A model generated the notes under the pieces. That model was not told where the DNA came from and made no database searches. It was given only the letters and a program-made list of their open reading frames with translations. From NCBI GenBank assembly GCA_916610825.1, contig OU744447.1:37441845-37505844 (forward strand): 64,000 bases of DNA, in the 5' to 3' direction. Shown here piece by piece: positions 1 to 13,100 of this stretch; position 1 is the first letter of the stretch; each line of letters begins with the position of its first letter. A program made the position numbers and the translations under genes. Source of the DNA: Haliclystus octoradiatus (Eukaryota > Cnidaria > Staurozoa > Stauromedusae > Haliclystidae).

Positions 1-628
1 TGAGATTTAGGAATTGACCAGTCAATACAAGGAAAATTAAAGTCGCCAATAACAACAACTGGAAAAGCACTATCAGTGCTAACAAAGTCAATAAATAAAC
101 ACAGTAAATTCACTTCAGTGGAAGACAAAGCCGACGAAGGAGGATTGTACAAACAAACTAAACGATATCCGATATTTGATATGTGTATATCAGCCACAAC
201 ATATTCAAGAGCGTGAAAAGTAGACGGGATGTCAACAGTAGTAACTTTCAAATCTTTGCGTATTAAAATTGCAACACCACCCCCAACAGTTGATGTAATT
301 CTGTCTTTTCTAAGTACTTGATAATCACGTTGGGTAATTAGCGAGTCAGGCACACAACATTTCAACCATGTCTCTGTTATAGCAATGACATCATAACGAT
401 TAGATGAAAGTAGACAATCAAAAAGATCCAATTTGTTCATTAATGAGCGTGCATTAAAATAATAAAACTTTAAAAAACAATTATCTTTGCTTGCCTGTGA
501 CCATTATTGTGGAATTTGATCAATGTTTTCCGCAAATACGTTTTCTTCTCGATTAAGTACTCTGGCGTTTTGTTTAGCGATGGTCCAATTTGAGACGTCG
601 CCTCTTCGTTTAATTACATAACGCTCAC
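1..628 (-). pseudogene. 5'-part fragment of a non-LTR retrotransposon (end of ORF1 and endonuclease domain)
   Basis: Read on the minus strand, about 505 down to 1 is open and carries the signature of an AP-type endonuclease of CR1/L2/jockey-like LINEs: a NARSLMNKL start motif, AITETWL with the catalytic Glu, GGGVAILI, and GDFNFPCIDWS near the window edge. Upstream, about 628-505, a separate open stretch ends in a stop and looks like the tail of ORF1 (motif RYVIKRRGDVSNWTIAKQ). The element runs off the left end of the window, so the reverse transcriptase is not visible. Its other boundary, at about 628-632, abuts the first array unit, so one has truncated or invaded the other. It is a different family from the LINE at 34857-39300. 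Confidence 0.8.
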
Positions 629-924
629 CATAAAATTATGAAGACATATTTAAACAAACTTGTTGCGATGAATTCGAAATATTTCTCAAAACGCAGTTTT
701 TCTTGAATATTTCATGGGATTAATCAATTTATGGATTTGTTAAATCATTGTTGATCATCAAAGTATTGTTACTGTTAGTAGTTTAATCATAATTTCTAAC
801 AAAAAAGTTCAAAAGTTATTGATAGGATGCGCATTGCCCCTCTAAATTAATAAACAAACTCAATACAGAAAATGTTGGACAACTTTGAGAACAATTATAG
901 TCAAGTTTTCATAAATATTTTGTT

Positions 925-1721
925 TTATGACAGCAAAGCTATTGATCTCAAAAGTTCTATAATACTGCTTAAAATTTCAGAATCTGTTTCTTTATACTTT
1001 GAATAAACTGTGTAAATCAGCACATTAAAATTCATGGCTTCCGCTGTGATTCTCTGTTGAAACCAGCCATCGTACAAGTCTGTGACATCGGTGTTTGACT
1101 TACGAAAATTATCAAATAAGTGTGAAATCCAATTTGCGATTGAAACAGTCAAGCGTGGGAAAACGATAATAGTGTTGACAGGTTTGATCGAGTAGGTCCA
1201 TTGACAAATCTATTTTCACGAATATCCTGATCATATGAGCACTGAATCTCAAATTCTCAAGCGCACGAAAAGGCGCGCACTGCCTTCAAGAAATATATCG
1301 ATGTATGTGAATTTCTTTCGAATGTCGCGGTAGAAATGGATATAAAATTTGAGATGATGGTTATGATTCATAGAATTAGCGAAGTTAGAAAATATATCTA
1401 AACAATTACGTTAGAGAAATCGCAGGGAAGTTTGTAAATATGTAAATAACAACTGATAAATCCCTTTTTATCTCAGCAATATATCTGTTCTCTCTCCTGT
1501 AAGATTGAACTCAATAATGAATCGTTTGTAAAAATTGTTAATGTTTTATAATCATACTTGAAATGTGATCCTCGTGGCAGAATTGACAATACAAAACATT
1601 TTTTGGAGTTTATTTTATCTGCAATGTTTTTGACTAATGTATACGGAGAAATATAACGTACGTTGATTTTTATTATTATCTCATGCCTCAACAGTTCGTT
1701 TTCTAATCTGAAGACTCCATC
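925..1721 (-). pseudogene. Coding-like remnants of an unrelated gene, copy in unit A
   Basis: On the minus strand two separate open stretches look protein-like. Residues from 1721-1473 include the motifs VRYISPYTLVKNIADKI and LPRGSHFKYDYKTLTIF. Residues from 1209-925 include WTYSIKPVNTIIVFPRLTV and SHLFDNFRKSNTDVTDLYDG and end at a stop. Between them a short open stretch (motif FYRDIRKKFTYIDIFLEG) lies in a frame interrupted by stops. No good donor/acceptor pair joins the parts, so I read this as a decayed or partial gene copied with the unit. I do not recognise the family, and chance open frames are possible. It is absent from units C and D. Confidence 0.35.
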
Positions 1722-2995
1722 TTATTATTTGAGCAGAATAAATGTTAGGCCTGCGTTAGGTCTGGATTATACAGCACGCTTTCGAGTGTTCTGTACATTC
1801 GTTTACAGTAAATTGAAAGTTGGCTCGCTGTCGGAGCGCCCGTCTAACTCGACACGGCTCGCTGTCATTAGCACGGCGCGCTCCAAATCAAAAGCTCGCA
1901 TAGGAAGAGCGTGCTTTCACTTGAAGGCGAACCTTCATTTCGACATTCCAGGATTCCTCTCACCATATTTGGTCAAAACCGGGGCTTGATGTCGAGAAAG
2001 AAATGTCTAGCCTCTTTTTCTCGGCCGTTGCCTAGATACAGTTCCGTTTTGCAAATAAAGAGATGAATAAACATTGATTTTCTTCTGAATTATAATCGAA
2101 ATTCACAAAATAATAATTGGGAAACTACTCAGAGCATTTATACTTCTGAATCGAAGAGGAGAAAACTTATAAATATTATTAATTAGACAAGGTTATATAT
2201 GCTCTCCAGACTAGATATAAGCCATTGTGCTGTAATTATAGGAGAATGGTAGGACCTAAAAATTACTTCAAGGCTAGAAAACTATTATTGTACGATTAAT
2301 CAAAAATATTTGATGATAAAATGTGATAAAAACCACTTTGAAACAATAAATTCATTTCACGAAAAGCGTCTACTTGTCAATCGAAAGTCTTGTGAGATAT
2401 TTTCTCACACGTCATCATTTAATTCACAGGTAGTTTTTACACAACTTTTGAGGACGGATCGCTGTATAAAGCCCATTTTCCACTGCACAAGAAATGTCGC
2501 GTGAAGTGACATTCCTGAGAATGCGCATGCGGAGTAGTGGTCTTATGACGTTAAAATTTCGCCAGGCAATGTCACCACATGTCACTGAGAGAAAAATGTA
2601 GTTCGAAAATTTTTCAACTTTTCTGATGTCGCCAGAGCGCAAAATTTTAGCAAGCCAATCAATCTTATTTAAATCAAGAATTATTTATATAACATTGACT
2701 ATAATCGTTCTCAAAGTTTTCCAGCGTTTCCTGTGTGGAGTTTGTGTATTAATTGAGGGGAAATGCGCATCCCCTTTCCAATCAATTTTTAAACTTCCTT
2801 TTGGGTGAGAATTATGATTAAACTACTAACAGTAACAGTAAAATCGATGAGCCCATCCACATTTCCAATTTTGAGTTCTTTTAGACCAGTCTAATGTATA
2901 TACAACAAAAATTGACATTGTCAACGAATAAATTATTCGATGAGACAGTATAATTATTTGCTTTATCTATTGTCAAAAATGCCAGCTTCGATCAA

Positions 2996-5900
2996 TTATA
3001 CACAATAGTTGTCTTCATCACAAGGCTGAACAGACATTTGAAATGAAGTTCTTCCAAAATTGTTGTATTCAGAAGCATCCATTAAGTCCTCGTGATACCA
3101 AAAGGAATAGGTAGAGTTTTGAAGCAAAGCAAAACAAGCAGAAGACGATACAAATGATGTTGACATACCATCTCCTTCAAATTCAGAAAATTTGTTTTTG
3201 TTCACAACAATACTATCTCGAAAACCTTTCACTAGATATATATGAATTGCGGCCTGAGGATAGCATCCGAACGGCATCATAACAGGGTGAACTGGACTAC
3301 ATACGAGACCACCGCCCAAATGGTTCAGCTTTATTTTGTACAATCCAGTTCGTAATTTGAAGACAAATATTCCTGGTTTATTTCCCTTGCTTTCGACATG
3401 AATAACAGAAGAACTTACCCACCAGTGAACTAAAAATATATAAATCACAGAAATTAATCAAATATCAAAAATGGTCCAGTTACAAATAAAAAGAAGGATA
3501 TTTATTGATGGCAAGGTGCAACTCACGTGCTCCTTTGTCTTACTCAAAATGAAATGAACTGTCTTACGAGCGCTGAGTGAGATACTACGTGCATAACTTA
3601 TGGACAGTGTCAATCGGTCGACTATATTTTTCTAAACCTACGACTAATCGAACTGGAGTGTTCGTATAAACGTTTCAAATTAGGCTAGACAAAGTTATAT
3701 GCTGGTACTTTGAGATAAAACAACAATGACATGTTCGCTTCTTTTACCTTCAATTTCGTTTAATTTCGACTACTAACTTTCATGTTCAAGCGATATCAGT
3801 ATAGTTTGCGGATGATTGGATTTAATATTAATGTATAAAGGCTTTATTCGTATTATTGACTGTTACAGATCCGGTATACTTTAGTATAATTGTCTGATGT
3901 TGCGTAAGCATGAAACTATTAGTAACAATTATGATTATGTATTGGCTTTGACTCCTTTTATTATAAGACAGGCAAGCATTTTTTTTCTGGCCATTAGCTG
4001 TCGTCATTACTGCTCAGTGAACAAGGGAATGATTTAGGGTGCTATGATTGAGTCAAGATGAGATAGTCAATCTGTTGAAAAATTTCATTACATAAATAAA
4101 ACCTCTGTGCCATACCAGAGTGCTCAAACTACCGAAGTAATGGGCAATGCATATCGCAAATAGAACTACAACACACTACACAGAAACTACACAAGAACTA
4201 CACACAACAATCAATTGCTATTATTATACTCATAGAACTGTTTAATAAAATTTTAGTTATCAATAGAATCATAACAAGAATCTGCAACATGGCTGCTTAG
4301 ATATATTCCCAAAATACTTGAACAGATAACAAGTGTAAAACCCATTTTTTTATTTGCTAGTATGAAATTATTGTTATCCTATCGTATAAATAGTCTTTGA
4401 CGTTTTGTGTTTAGATCGAATGTTTTGATGAAGACCTTTTGTGCAATTTTGACTACTGATCAATATAATATTAATTGCAAACTATTGAATATTTTGTGGT
4501 TTTAGATCTATACAACTATAGATCAATTGCTATTCTAAAATATCACGAAGGTTTTCTGCGATTTGATTGGTCAAAAGAGCGTGCATGAAATCCTAGGGTG
4601 AAAAATGGCTCCGAAAACCGGGAAAAACCGCACGCTTCAAAAAGTTTGATCTGTGATAAAATACAGAATTTATAACTTTTTGATAACAATCCAATAAATA
4701 TCTCAATAAATGGCTACGATTTATAAAACGACATTTAGCTCAAGATATGTTTATATTTCTTGAAAAGCGTGGTAAATGAGTTACTTGTCGTGTAACATGC
4801 AAAATAAAAACACAGAATTAAATGGCAATTACAGGCTAAGCTGTTTCAAGGTAAATCAAAAATTTAAATATCATTTACTGCATAAATTTGCTAAAAAACT
4901 ATTGTACCTCTTATATTACAGAGGTTCTTGTATATGTCTTTCTTTATTCGACAATGTCTATCTTGTTGTGGGATTCTCTTTGCTCATGGTTTATGAATTA
5001 AATTGAATTTTAAATTGTGAATTCATGAATTGAAAATTCACCTTCGAATGAGATTCCGACATTTGTTTTATTTTAGAAAAGGGTTACCATGCTTGCAAAT
5101 GTTTGTATTCATATTTACTAAACTCGAAAAAGTTGAGAGACACAATCATTTATTAATACAATCATAACTGTTTGATAACATTTTCTTCATCGATAGAATC
5201 AGAATAAAAACCCGCAACATAGTTGCTTACTAAGATTCTCAAAATACAGTTTCTCAAACAAAATTTAACCTTAATTTCTTCTCTTCTCACATAATTTATT
5301 TATCTTTACATTATTAATTGTGAGCAAAAAGGCAAAATCGCTACCATTTTTTTCCTGTTGATTATAGAAAAATCAGGAAAAAAAATGAAAGATATAGCAG
5401 AATATTTCAATTTTTTACAACTTTTGGTCTAGATCTTGCAAAGAATCATCCTTATTTGAATGATTTCTAAGCCAATATTCACCAAATTAAAAACTATTAC
5501 CGAAAATTTTGAAAAGTAATCGCCGTCTAATAATCCGATCAGTAAAGATGTGAATACGTTTTTATTCTTAACATATAGATCTACACACGCGCGGCTACAA
5601 ATGCGACACAGCGGAGTTGTTTCACAAACGTTATGTTCGGGCGCGGTTGAACTGTTTATCTTAAGTTAAAAAGGATGAATATTAATAAAGTGACATCACC
5701 TCTAAGATTAGAAAAAGGAGATGATTTAGGATTTAGAGACTATCGTATGAGTTAGCCTAAATGGAACAAAGCAAAGGCAGAAAAATTAATTGAACCAAGA
5801 CATGTATTAGTGAGAGATGATTGCCATTTCTACTCACATGTGACATGCGCAGACCAGATAAATGCAGCTAATCACCTGAATAGATGGCCTGATGATCGCC

Positions 5901-6531
5901 TCGGCGTGAAACTTCAAGTAACAAAACATGACTGTCTGATTCTCTGACTTTTATTATTTAAGCTCTGCTATATTTTGCATTGAGCCCTATGTTCAATCAG
6001 TAAGACAAATAGCGAATCACCTAAAAATATTATTATTAATATTGATTTAATGATATTAGCAGAGCATTTATTATTAGTTATAATTTAATTCTATTTTAAT
6101 GCAAGAAACATGAAATGTAGCTAACTTTACATTAGTAAAGTTAATATTTTATGGAATAGGAATGGTAACTCACTTTCAATCTTTTCATAATAAATAGAGC
6201 CTTCTTTCGTAATCAATATTCCTTCATTTTTGTGATCTTTATCGTATTTCTTCTCAAATAGTTGACAAGTAACATTTTTGTGATTAAAACCAATAACATT
6301 CATAGATTTCGCTTTCGCTTCTTTAGTAAATAACATTGAACATTTTCCTACCGAAATGTTTGAATATTTTTGGAGAGCATCTGCAGTATATAACGTTCCG
6401 TCTTTTGCCTCAAGATATGCGCTACGTGTCATCTGGTGCGGACATGTTGGTTCTCCTTTACATGATTCCAAATAGTACAGAAATGAAAAGGAAATCCATT
6501 TCAATATTAGCAAGATTGAACGCATTCCCAT
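2996..6531 (-). CDS. Gene A: secreted PAN-like plus novel-domain protein, two exons
   Basis: Exon 1 is 6531-6174 and exon 2 is 3429-2996, joined as 263 residues. The donor is GAAA|GTGAGT and the acceptor TTTTTAG|TT; the intron is phase 1 and splits codon 120. Residues 1-27 form a hydrophobic signal peptide ending near ESCKG. Residues 30-100 resemble a short PAN/Apple repeat (GKCSMLFTKEAKAKSMNV, then TCQLFEKK) with Cys30, Cys64 and Cys89. Exon 2 encodes about 143 residues with Cys163, 175, 218, 256 and 262 and conserved motifs GLYKIKLNHL, MPFGCY and NSTYSFWY. N-glycosylation sequons lie at Asn58, 86 and 224. The start ATG has A at -3 and G at +4. It is presumably an extracellular glycoprotein; ligand and function are unknown, and I cannot name the exon 2 domain. 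Expression is not shown by sequence alone. Confidence 0.82.
3430..6173 (-). other. Intron of gene A with locus-specific repeats
   Basis: This 2744-nt intron is AT-rich and shows no gene. It holds copies of a locus-specific repeat at about 4205-4540 and 5150-5290 (shared motifs GAATCATAACAAGAATC and GAATATTTTGTGGTTTTA). The left half of a palindromic element lies at about 5083-5143. Corresponding introns in B, C and D are collinear, with small indels and one 0.55-kb insertion in B. Short open frames here, for example 4776-5006, are not conserved as reading frames and I do not call them genes. Confidence 0.75.
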
Positions 6532-7483
6532 TTTGTTGTTGTTTAGTTTTTAAATTGTTAATCGCACAATCGTCGAAATACACAGTCTGCTTTTGAAACA
6601 CGCAAGCAATGAAAAGCCATGATTTCTAAATTCAATCTTTATGAATACTGTATCGCAATACAACCTGCTTCAAACAGGACTTTTGGAATGCAATGATTGG
6701 CCGATGATTTTCAATGAAAAGCACTTGATTGCTTTAGTAAATAAAAGGCAGTTCATATATCTAATTGTAATTATTGTAATGGAATATATTCTTGTTACTA
6801 ATTATTAAAAGTAGATATTTGTTCAGGCATTGGAAAAGGCTGAAAATCTTGAAATACATAGATAATAATTTTATTATTCACTTAGAACAACATGAAGTAG
6901 TCTTTGACGTCTTGATTTAAACTCATATATCTTAATGAAGTACTTTTGAATAATAAACACAATAACTATAATATCGAATTGTGCAACTATAATAACACCT
7001 AGCTTTTATCATTTGAATAGTCTTTGACCTTTTGTGTTTAGAAGGAATATTTTGATGAAGATCTTTTGCACAATTCCCATTTCAGATCAATATGATATTT
7101 AATTGCGCATTATTGAATATTTTGTGGTTTTAAAACTATACACAACTATCAATTGCTATTATTATTTTCATAACTGCTTAATAACAATTTATTTATCCAT
7201 AGCATCATAATAAGAATCCGCAACATGGTTGCTTAGCTATATTCTCAAAATACTTGAACAGATATCAAGTGTAAAACCCATTTCGTATTTGCTTGTATGA
7301 AGTTATTGTTATTCAGTCATATAAATAGTCTTTGATTTTTGGTGTTAAGATCGATTATTATTAATGGCAAGTTTTTTCGAACCACTTCTTGATGCCTATT
7401 GGTTAATCGAACATCGACAATTCCTAGTGTCTTCGAACGTGACGTAACAATCTGAGACAATAGGGTAGAGCTCGAGACAATTA
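6532..7483 (-). other. Upstream region of gene A
   Basis: The 5' flank of gene A is shared with B, C and D. The first 200 bases upstream of the ATG contain an inverted CCAAT (GGCCAATCATTG on the minus strand near 6700) but no convincing TATA box at a normal distance. Beyond about 6880 the region consists of two or more tandem copies of the same repeat found in the introns (motif ATAGTCTTTGACNTTTTG), reaching about 7340. No other gene is visible. Confidence 0.45.
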
Positions 7484-7985
7484 GGTCGAGACAATAGCAT
7501 CTCCAAGGTTTTAAGACTGATGTGATAGAAAAGCTCTTTTTTACAAATGTTTGACTTTTCAAAATAAAGATTTACTACAATACAGAAGCCAGAATTGTCA
7601 AGGTTATCATAAAAAAGAGGCGAATAATTAGAAAGAGGACAACGAAATGCAAAGAAGTCTTCATCTAATCAAGTTGATAGCGTTAAAGTCTCTAAATTAT
7701 GAAGACATATTTAAACAAACTTGTTGCGATGAATTCGAAATATTTCTCAAAACGCAGTTGTTCTTGAATATTTCATGGGATTAATCAATTTATGGATTTG
7801 TTAAATCATTGTTGATCATCAAAGTATTGTTACTGTTAGTAGTTTAATCATAATTTCTAACAAAAAAGTTCAAAAGTTATTGATAGGATGCGCATTGCCC
7901 CTCTAAATTAATAAACAAACTCAATACAGAAAATGTTGGACAACTTTGAGAACAATTATAGTCAAGTTTTCATAAATATTTTGTT

Positions 7986-8782
7986 TTATGACAGCAAAGC
8001 TATTGATCTCAAAAGTTCTATAATACTGCTTAAAATTTCAGAATCTGTTTCTTTATACTTTGAATAAACTGTGTAAATCAGTACATTAAAATTCATGGCT
8101 TCCGCTGTGATTCTCTGTTGAAACCAGCCATCGTACAAGTGTGTGACATCGGTGTTTGACTTACGAAAATTATCAAATAAGTGTGAAATCCAATTTGCGA
8201 TTGAAACAGTCAAGCGTGGGAAAACGATAATAGTGTTGACAGGTTTGATCGAGTAGGTCCATTGACAAATCTATTTTCACGAATAACCTGATCATATGAG
8301 CACTGAATCTCAAATTCTCAAGCGCACGAAAAGGCGCGCACTGCCTTCAAGAAATATATCGATGTATGTGAATTTCTTTCGAATGTCGCGGTAGAAATGG
8401 ATATAAAATTTGAGATGATGGTTATGATTCATAGAATTAGCGAAGTTAGAAAATATATCTAAACAATTACGTTAGAGAAATCGCAGGGAAGTTTGTAAAT
8501 ATGTAAATAGCAACTGATAAATCCCTTTTTATCTCAGCAATATATCTGTTCTCTCTCCTGTAAGATTGAACTCAATAATGAATCGTTTGTAAAAATTGTT
8601 AATGTTTTATAATCGTACTTGAAATGTGATCCTCGTGGCAGAATTGACAATACAAAACATTTTTTGGAGTTTATTTTATCTGCAATGTTTTTGACTAATG
8701 TATACGGAGAAATATAACGTACGTTGATTTTTATTATTATCTCATGCCTCAACAGTTCGTTTTCTAATCTGAAGACTCCATC
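7986..8782 (-). pseudogene. Coding-like remnants of an unrelated gene, copy in unit B
   Basis: This is the second copy of the remnants seen at 925-1721, offset by 7061 bp. The two open stretches correspond to 8782-8534 and 8270-7986 on the minus strand. They are the same length and differ by very few residues (for example TDVTHLYDG against TDVTDLYDG). The similarity follows from recent duplication of the whole block and does not itself show selection on the protein. The same stops separate the two parts. Confidence 0.33.
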
Positions 8783-10150
8783 TTATTATTTGAGCAGAAT
8801 AAATGTTAGGCCTGCGTTAGGTCTGGATTATACAGCGCGCTTTCGAGTGTGCTGTACATTCGTTTACAGTAAATTGAAAGTTGGCTCGCTGTCGGAGCGC
8901 CCGTCTAACTTGACACGGCTCGCTGTCATTAGCACGGTGCGCTCCAAATCAAAAGCTCGCATAGGAAGAGCGTGCTTTCACTTGAAGGCGAACCTTCATT
9001 TCGACATTCCAGGATTCCTCTCACCATATTTGGTCAAAACCGGGGCTTGATGTCGAGAAAGAAATGTCTAGCCTCTTTTTCTCGGCCATTGCCTAGATAC
9101 AGTTCCGTATTGCAAATAAAGAGATGAATAAACATTGATTTTCTTCTGAATTATAATCGAAATTCACAAAATAATAATTGGGAAACTACTCAGAGCAGTT
9201 ATACTTCTGAATCGAAGAGGAGAAAACTTATAAATATTATTAATTAGACAAGGTTATATATGCTCTCCAGACTAGATATAAGCCACTGTGCTGTAATTAT
9301 AGGAGAATGGTAGGACCTAAAAATTACTTCAAGGCTAGAAAACTATTATTGTACGATTAATTAAAAATATTTAATGGTAAAATGTGATAAAAACCACTTT
9401 GAAACAATAAATTCATTTCACGAAAAGCGTCTACTTGTCAATCGAAAGTCTTGTGAGATATTTTCTCACACGTCATCATTTAATTCACAGGAACTTTTTA
9501 CACAACTTTTGAGGACGGATCGCTGTATAAAGCCCGTTTTCCACTGCACAAGAAATGTCACGTGAAGTGACATTCCTGAGAATGCGCATGCGGAGTAGTG
9601 GTCTTATGACGTGAAAATTTCGCCAGGCAATGTCGCCACATGTCACCGAGAGAAAAATGTAGTTCGAAAATTTTTCAACTTTTCTGATGTCGCCAGAGCG
9701 CAAAATGTCGCAAGCCAATCAATCTTATTTAAATCAAGAATTATTTATATAACATTGACTATAATCGTTCTCAAAGTTTTCCAGCGTTTCCTGTGTGGAG
9801 TTTGTGTATTAATTGAGGGGCAATGCGCATCCCCTTTCCAATCAATTTTTAAACTTCCTTTTGGGTGAGAATTATGATTAAACTACTAACAGTAACAATA
9901 AAATCGATGAGCCCATCCACATTTCCAATTTTGAGTTCTTTTAGACCAGTCTAATGTATATACAACAAAAATTTACATTGTCAACGAATAACTTGAAAAT
10001 AGTAACTTCGAATAACTTGAAAATAGTAACTTGAACTAAAATATGCTACGATATTCTTAAATGCCTACATTTGATGAAGTCTGGTCATTATTCGATGAGA
10101 CAGTATAATTATTTGCTTTATCTATTGTCAAAAATGCCAGCTTCGATCAA

Positions 10151-13100
10151 TTATACACAATAGTTGTCTTCATCACAAGGCTTAACAGACATTTGAAATG
10201 AAGTTCTTCCAAAATTGTTGTATTCAGAAGCATCCATTAAGTCCTCGTGATACCAAAAGGAATAGGTAGAGTTTTGAAGCAAAGCAAAACAAGCAGAAGA
10301 CGATACAAATGATGTTGACATACCATCTCCTTCAAATTCAGAAAATTTGTTTTTGTTCACAACAATACTATCTCGAAAACCTTTCACTAGATATATATGA
10401 ATTGCGGCCTGAGGATAGCATCCGAACGGCATCATAACAGGGTGAACTGGACTACATACGAGACCACCGCCCAAATGGTTCAGCTTTATTTTGTACAATC
10501 CAGTTCGTAATTTGAAGACAAATATTCCTGGTTTATTTCCCTTGCTTTCGACATGAATAACAGAAGAACTTACCCACCAGTGAACTAAAAATATATAAAT
10601 CACAGAAATTAATCAAATATCAAAAATGGTCCAGTTACAAATAAAAAGAAGGATATTTATTGATGGCAAGGTGCAATTCACGTGCTCCTTTGTCTTACTC
10701 AAAATGAAATGAACTGTCTTACGAGCGCTGAGTGAGATACTACGTGCATAACTTATGGACAGTGTCAATCGGTCGACTATATTTTTCTAAACCTACGACT
10801 AATCGAACTGGAGTGTTCGTATAAACGTTTCAAATTAGGCTAGACAAAGTTATATGCTGGTACTTTGAGATAAAACAACAATGACATCTTCGCTTCTTTT
10901 ACTTTCAATTTTGTTTAATTTCGACTACTAACTTTCATGTTCAAGCGATATCAGTATAGTTTGCGGATGATTGGATTTAATATTAATGTATAAAGGCTTT
11001 ATTCGTATTATTGACTGTTACAGATCCGGTATACTTTAGTATAATTGTCTGATGTTGCGTAAGCATGAAACTATTAGTAACAATTATGATTATGTATTGG
11101 CTTTGACTCCTTTTATTATAAGACAGACAAGCACTTTTTTCTGGCCATTAGCTGTCGTCATTACTGCTCAGTGAACAAGGGACTGATTTAGGGTGATATG
11201 ATTAAGTCAAGATAAGATAGTCAATGTGTTGAAAAATTTCATTACATAAATAAAACCTCTGTGCCATACCAGATTGCTCAAACTACCGAAGTAGTGGGCA
11301 ATGCATATCGCAAATAGTATAGACACATCCCACACTCTTAAAACTAAAGGTGTAAAAGCGTACTTTTTGGAGTGTAAACGCAAAAACGAAGGGGTGTGAA
11401 TGCCATTCGCACGCTTTCAATTGCATTTACACCCCCAAGGTATAAATGCAAAAATGAGGGGTAAATTTTTTGCATTTGCATTTACACCCCAAAAGTGTGA
11501 ATTCACACCCCAAAAGTCATGCTTTTACACTTGAATTTTTGAGAGTGCAAGTTAATAGTGCTCAAAATTACACAAGCGAAATTGAGTTATACAAATATGT
11601 ATATCTATATATAAAATTTTAGCCGACTTATATAGAAGGCCAATAAGGGTCAGTCATTTATAACACCGGGGAGGGGGATGGGTTGGATTTTTTCAGGAGG
11701 GCAGAAATTTCACATCCCATTTTCATTTTTAATTTTCTTATATAACATGATATATAATATGAAATACTGTTTGATGTTTTGATAAATAAAGATGAAGAAC
11801 ATTAGAATAGTTGGCATTACAAAATAATGATCTATAATTGCATACTTTTAAATATTTCGTGGTCTGTATAGAACTATACACAACAATCAATTGCTATTAT
11901 TATACTCATATAACTGTTTAATAAAATTTTAGTTATCAATAGAATCATAACAAGAATCCGCAACATGGCTGCTTAGATATATTCTCAAAATACTTGAACA
12001 GATAACAAGTGTAAAAACCATTTTTTTATTTGCTAGTATGAAGTTATTGTTATCCTATCATATAAATAGTCTTTGACGTTTTGTGTTTAGATCGAATGTT
12101 TTGATGAAGACCTTTTGTGCAATTTTGACTACTGATCAATATAATATTAATTGCAAACTATTGAATATTTTGTGGTTTTAGATCTATACAACTATAGATC
12201 AATTGCTATTCTAAAATATCACGAAGGTTTTCTGCGATTTGATTGGTCGAAAGAGCGTGCATGAAATCCTAGGGTTAAACGGGGCTCCAAAAACCGGGAA
12301 AAACCGCACGCTTCAAAAAGTTTGATCTGTGATAAAATACAGAATTTATAACTTTTTGATAACAATCCAATAAATATCTCAATAATGGCTACGATTTACA
12401 AAACGACATTTAGCTCAAGATATGTTTATATTTCTTGAAAAGCGTGTAAATGAGTTACTTGTCGTGTAACATGCAAAATAAAAACATAGAATTAAATGGC
12501 AATTATAGGCTACGCTGTTTCAAGGTAAACCAAAAATTCAAATAACAATTACTGCATAAATTTGCTAAAGAACTATTGTACATCTTATATTACAGAGGTT
12601 CTTGTATATGTCTTTCTTTATTCGACAATGTCTATCTTGTTGTGGGATTCTCTTTGCTCATGGTTTATGAATTAAATTGAATTTAAAATTGTGAATTCAT
12701 GAATTGAAAATTCACCTTCGAATGAGATTCCGACATTTGTTTTATTTTAGAAAAGGGTTACCATGCTTGCAAATGTTTGTATTCATATTTACTAAACTCG
12801 AAAAAGTTGAGAGACACTCGGGAAGCTAAAAGTCACTCGCTCGGAGCTCGTGAATTTTTAGCGCTTCACTCGTGTCTCCCAACATTTTATCGTTTAGTAA
12901 ATATGAATACAAACATGGCAAGTATATGGTAACCCTTTATTAATACAATCATAACTGTTTGATAACATTTTCTTCATCAATAGAATCAGAATAAAAACCC
13001 GCAACATGGTTGCTTAGTAAGATTCTCAAAATACAGTTTCTCAAACAAAATTTAACCTTAATTTCTTCTCTTCTCACATATTTTATTTATCTTTATATTA

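Larger units (their letters stand above)
632..7483 (-). repeat. Tandem array unit A (long form, left end truncated)
   Basis: The unit contains gene A, its 2.7-kb intron and about 1 kb upstream. Nearly every stretch recurs in unit B with few substitutions: 632 matches 7695, exon 2 at 2996 matches 10151, exon 1 at 6531 matches 14278. The portion equivalent to 7484-7694 is missing on the left, where the LINE fragment begins. The block 632-2430 is shared only with unit B. It includes a CpG-rich patch at about 1740-2030 and the coding-like remnants described separately. The intergenic part 2430-2990 is shared with all units and contains palindromic motifs such as TGTCGCGTGAAGTGACA. Confidence 0.9.

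Noticed and set aside
1663-1989. Plus-strand 108-codon frame in the long block, also at 8724-9050
   Set aside because: Conserved only because the whole block is duplicated; composition is unlike a protein and it overlaps the minus-strand coding-like stretch.
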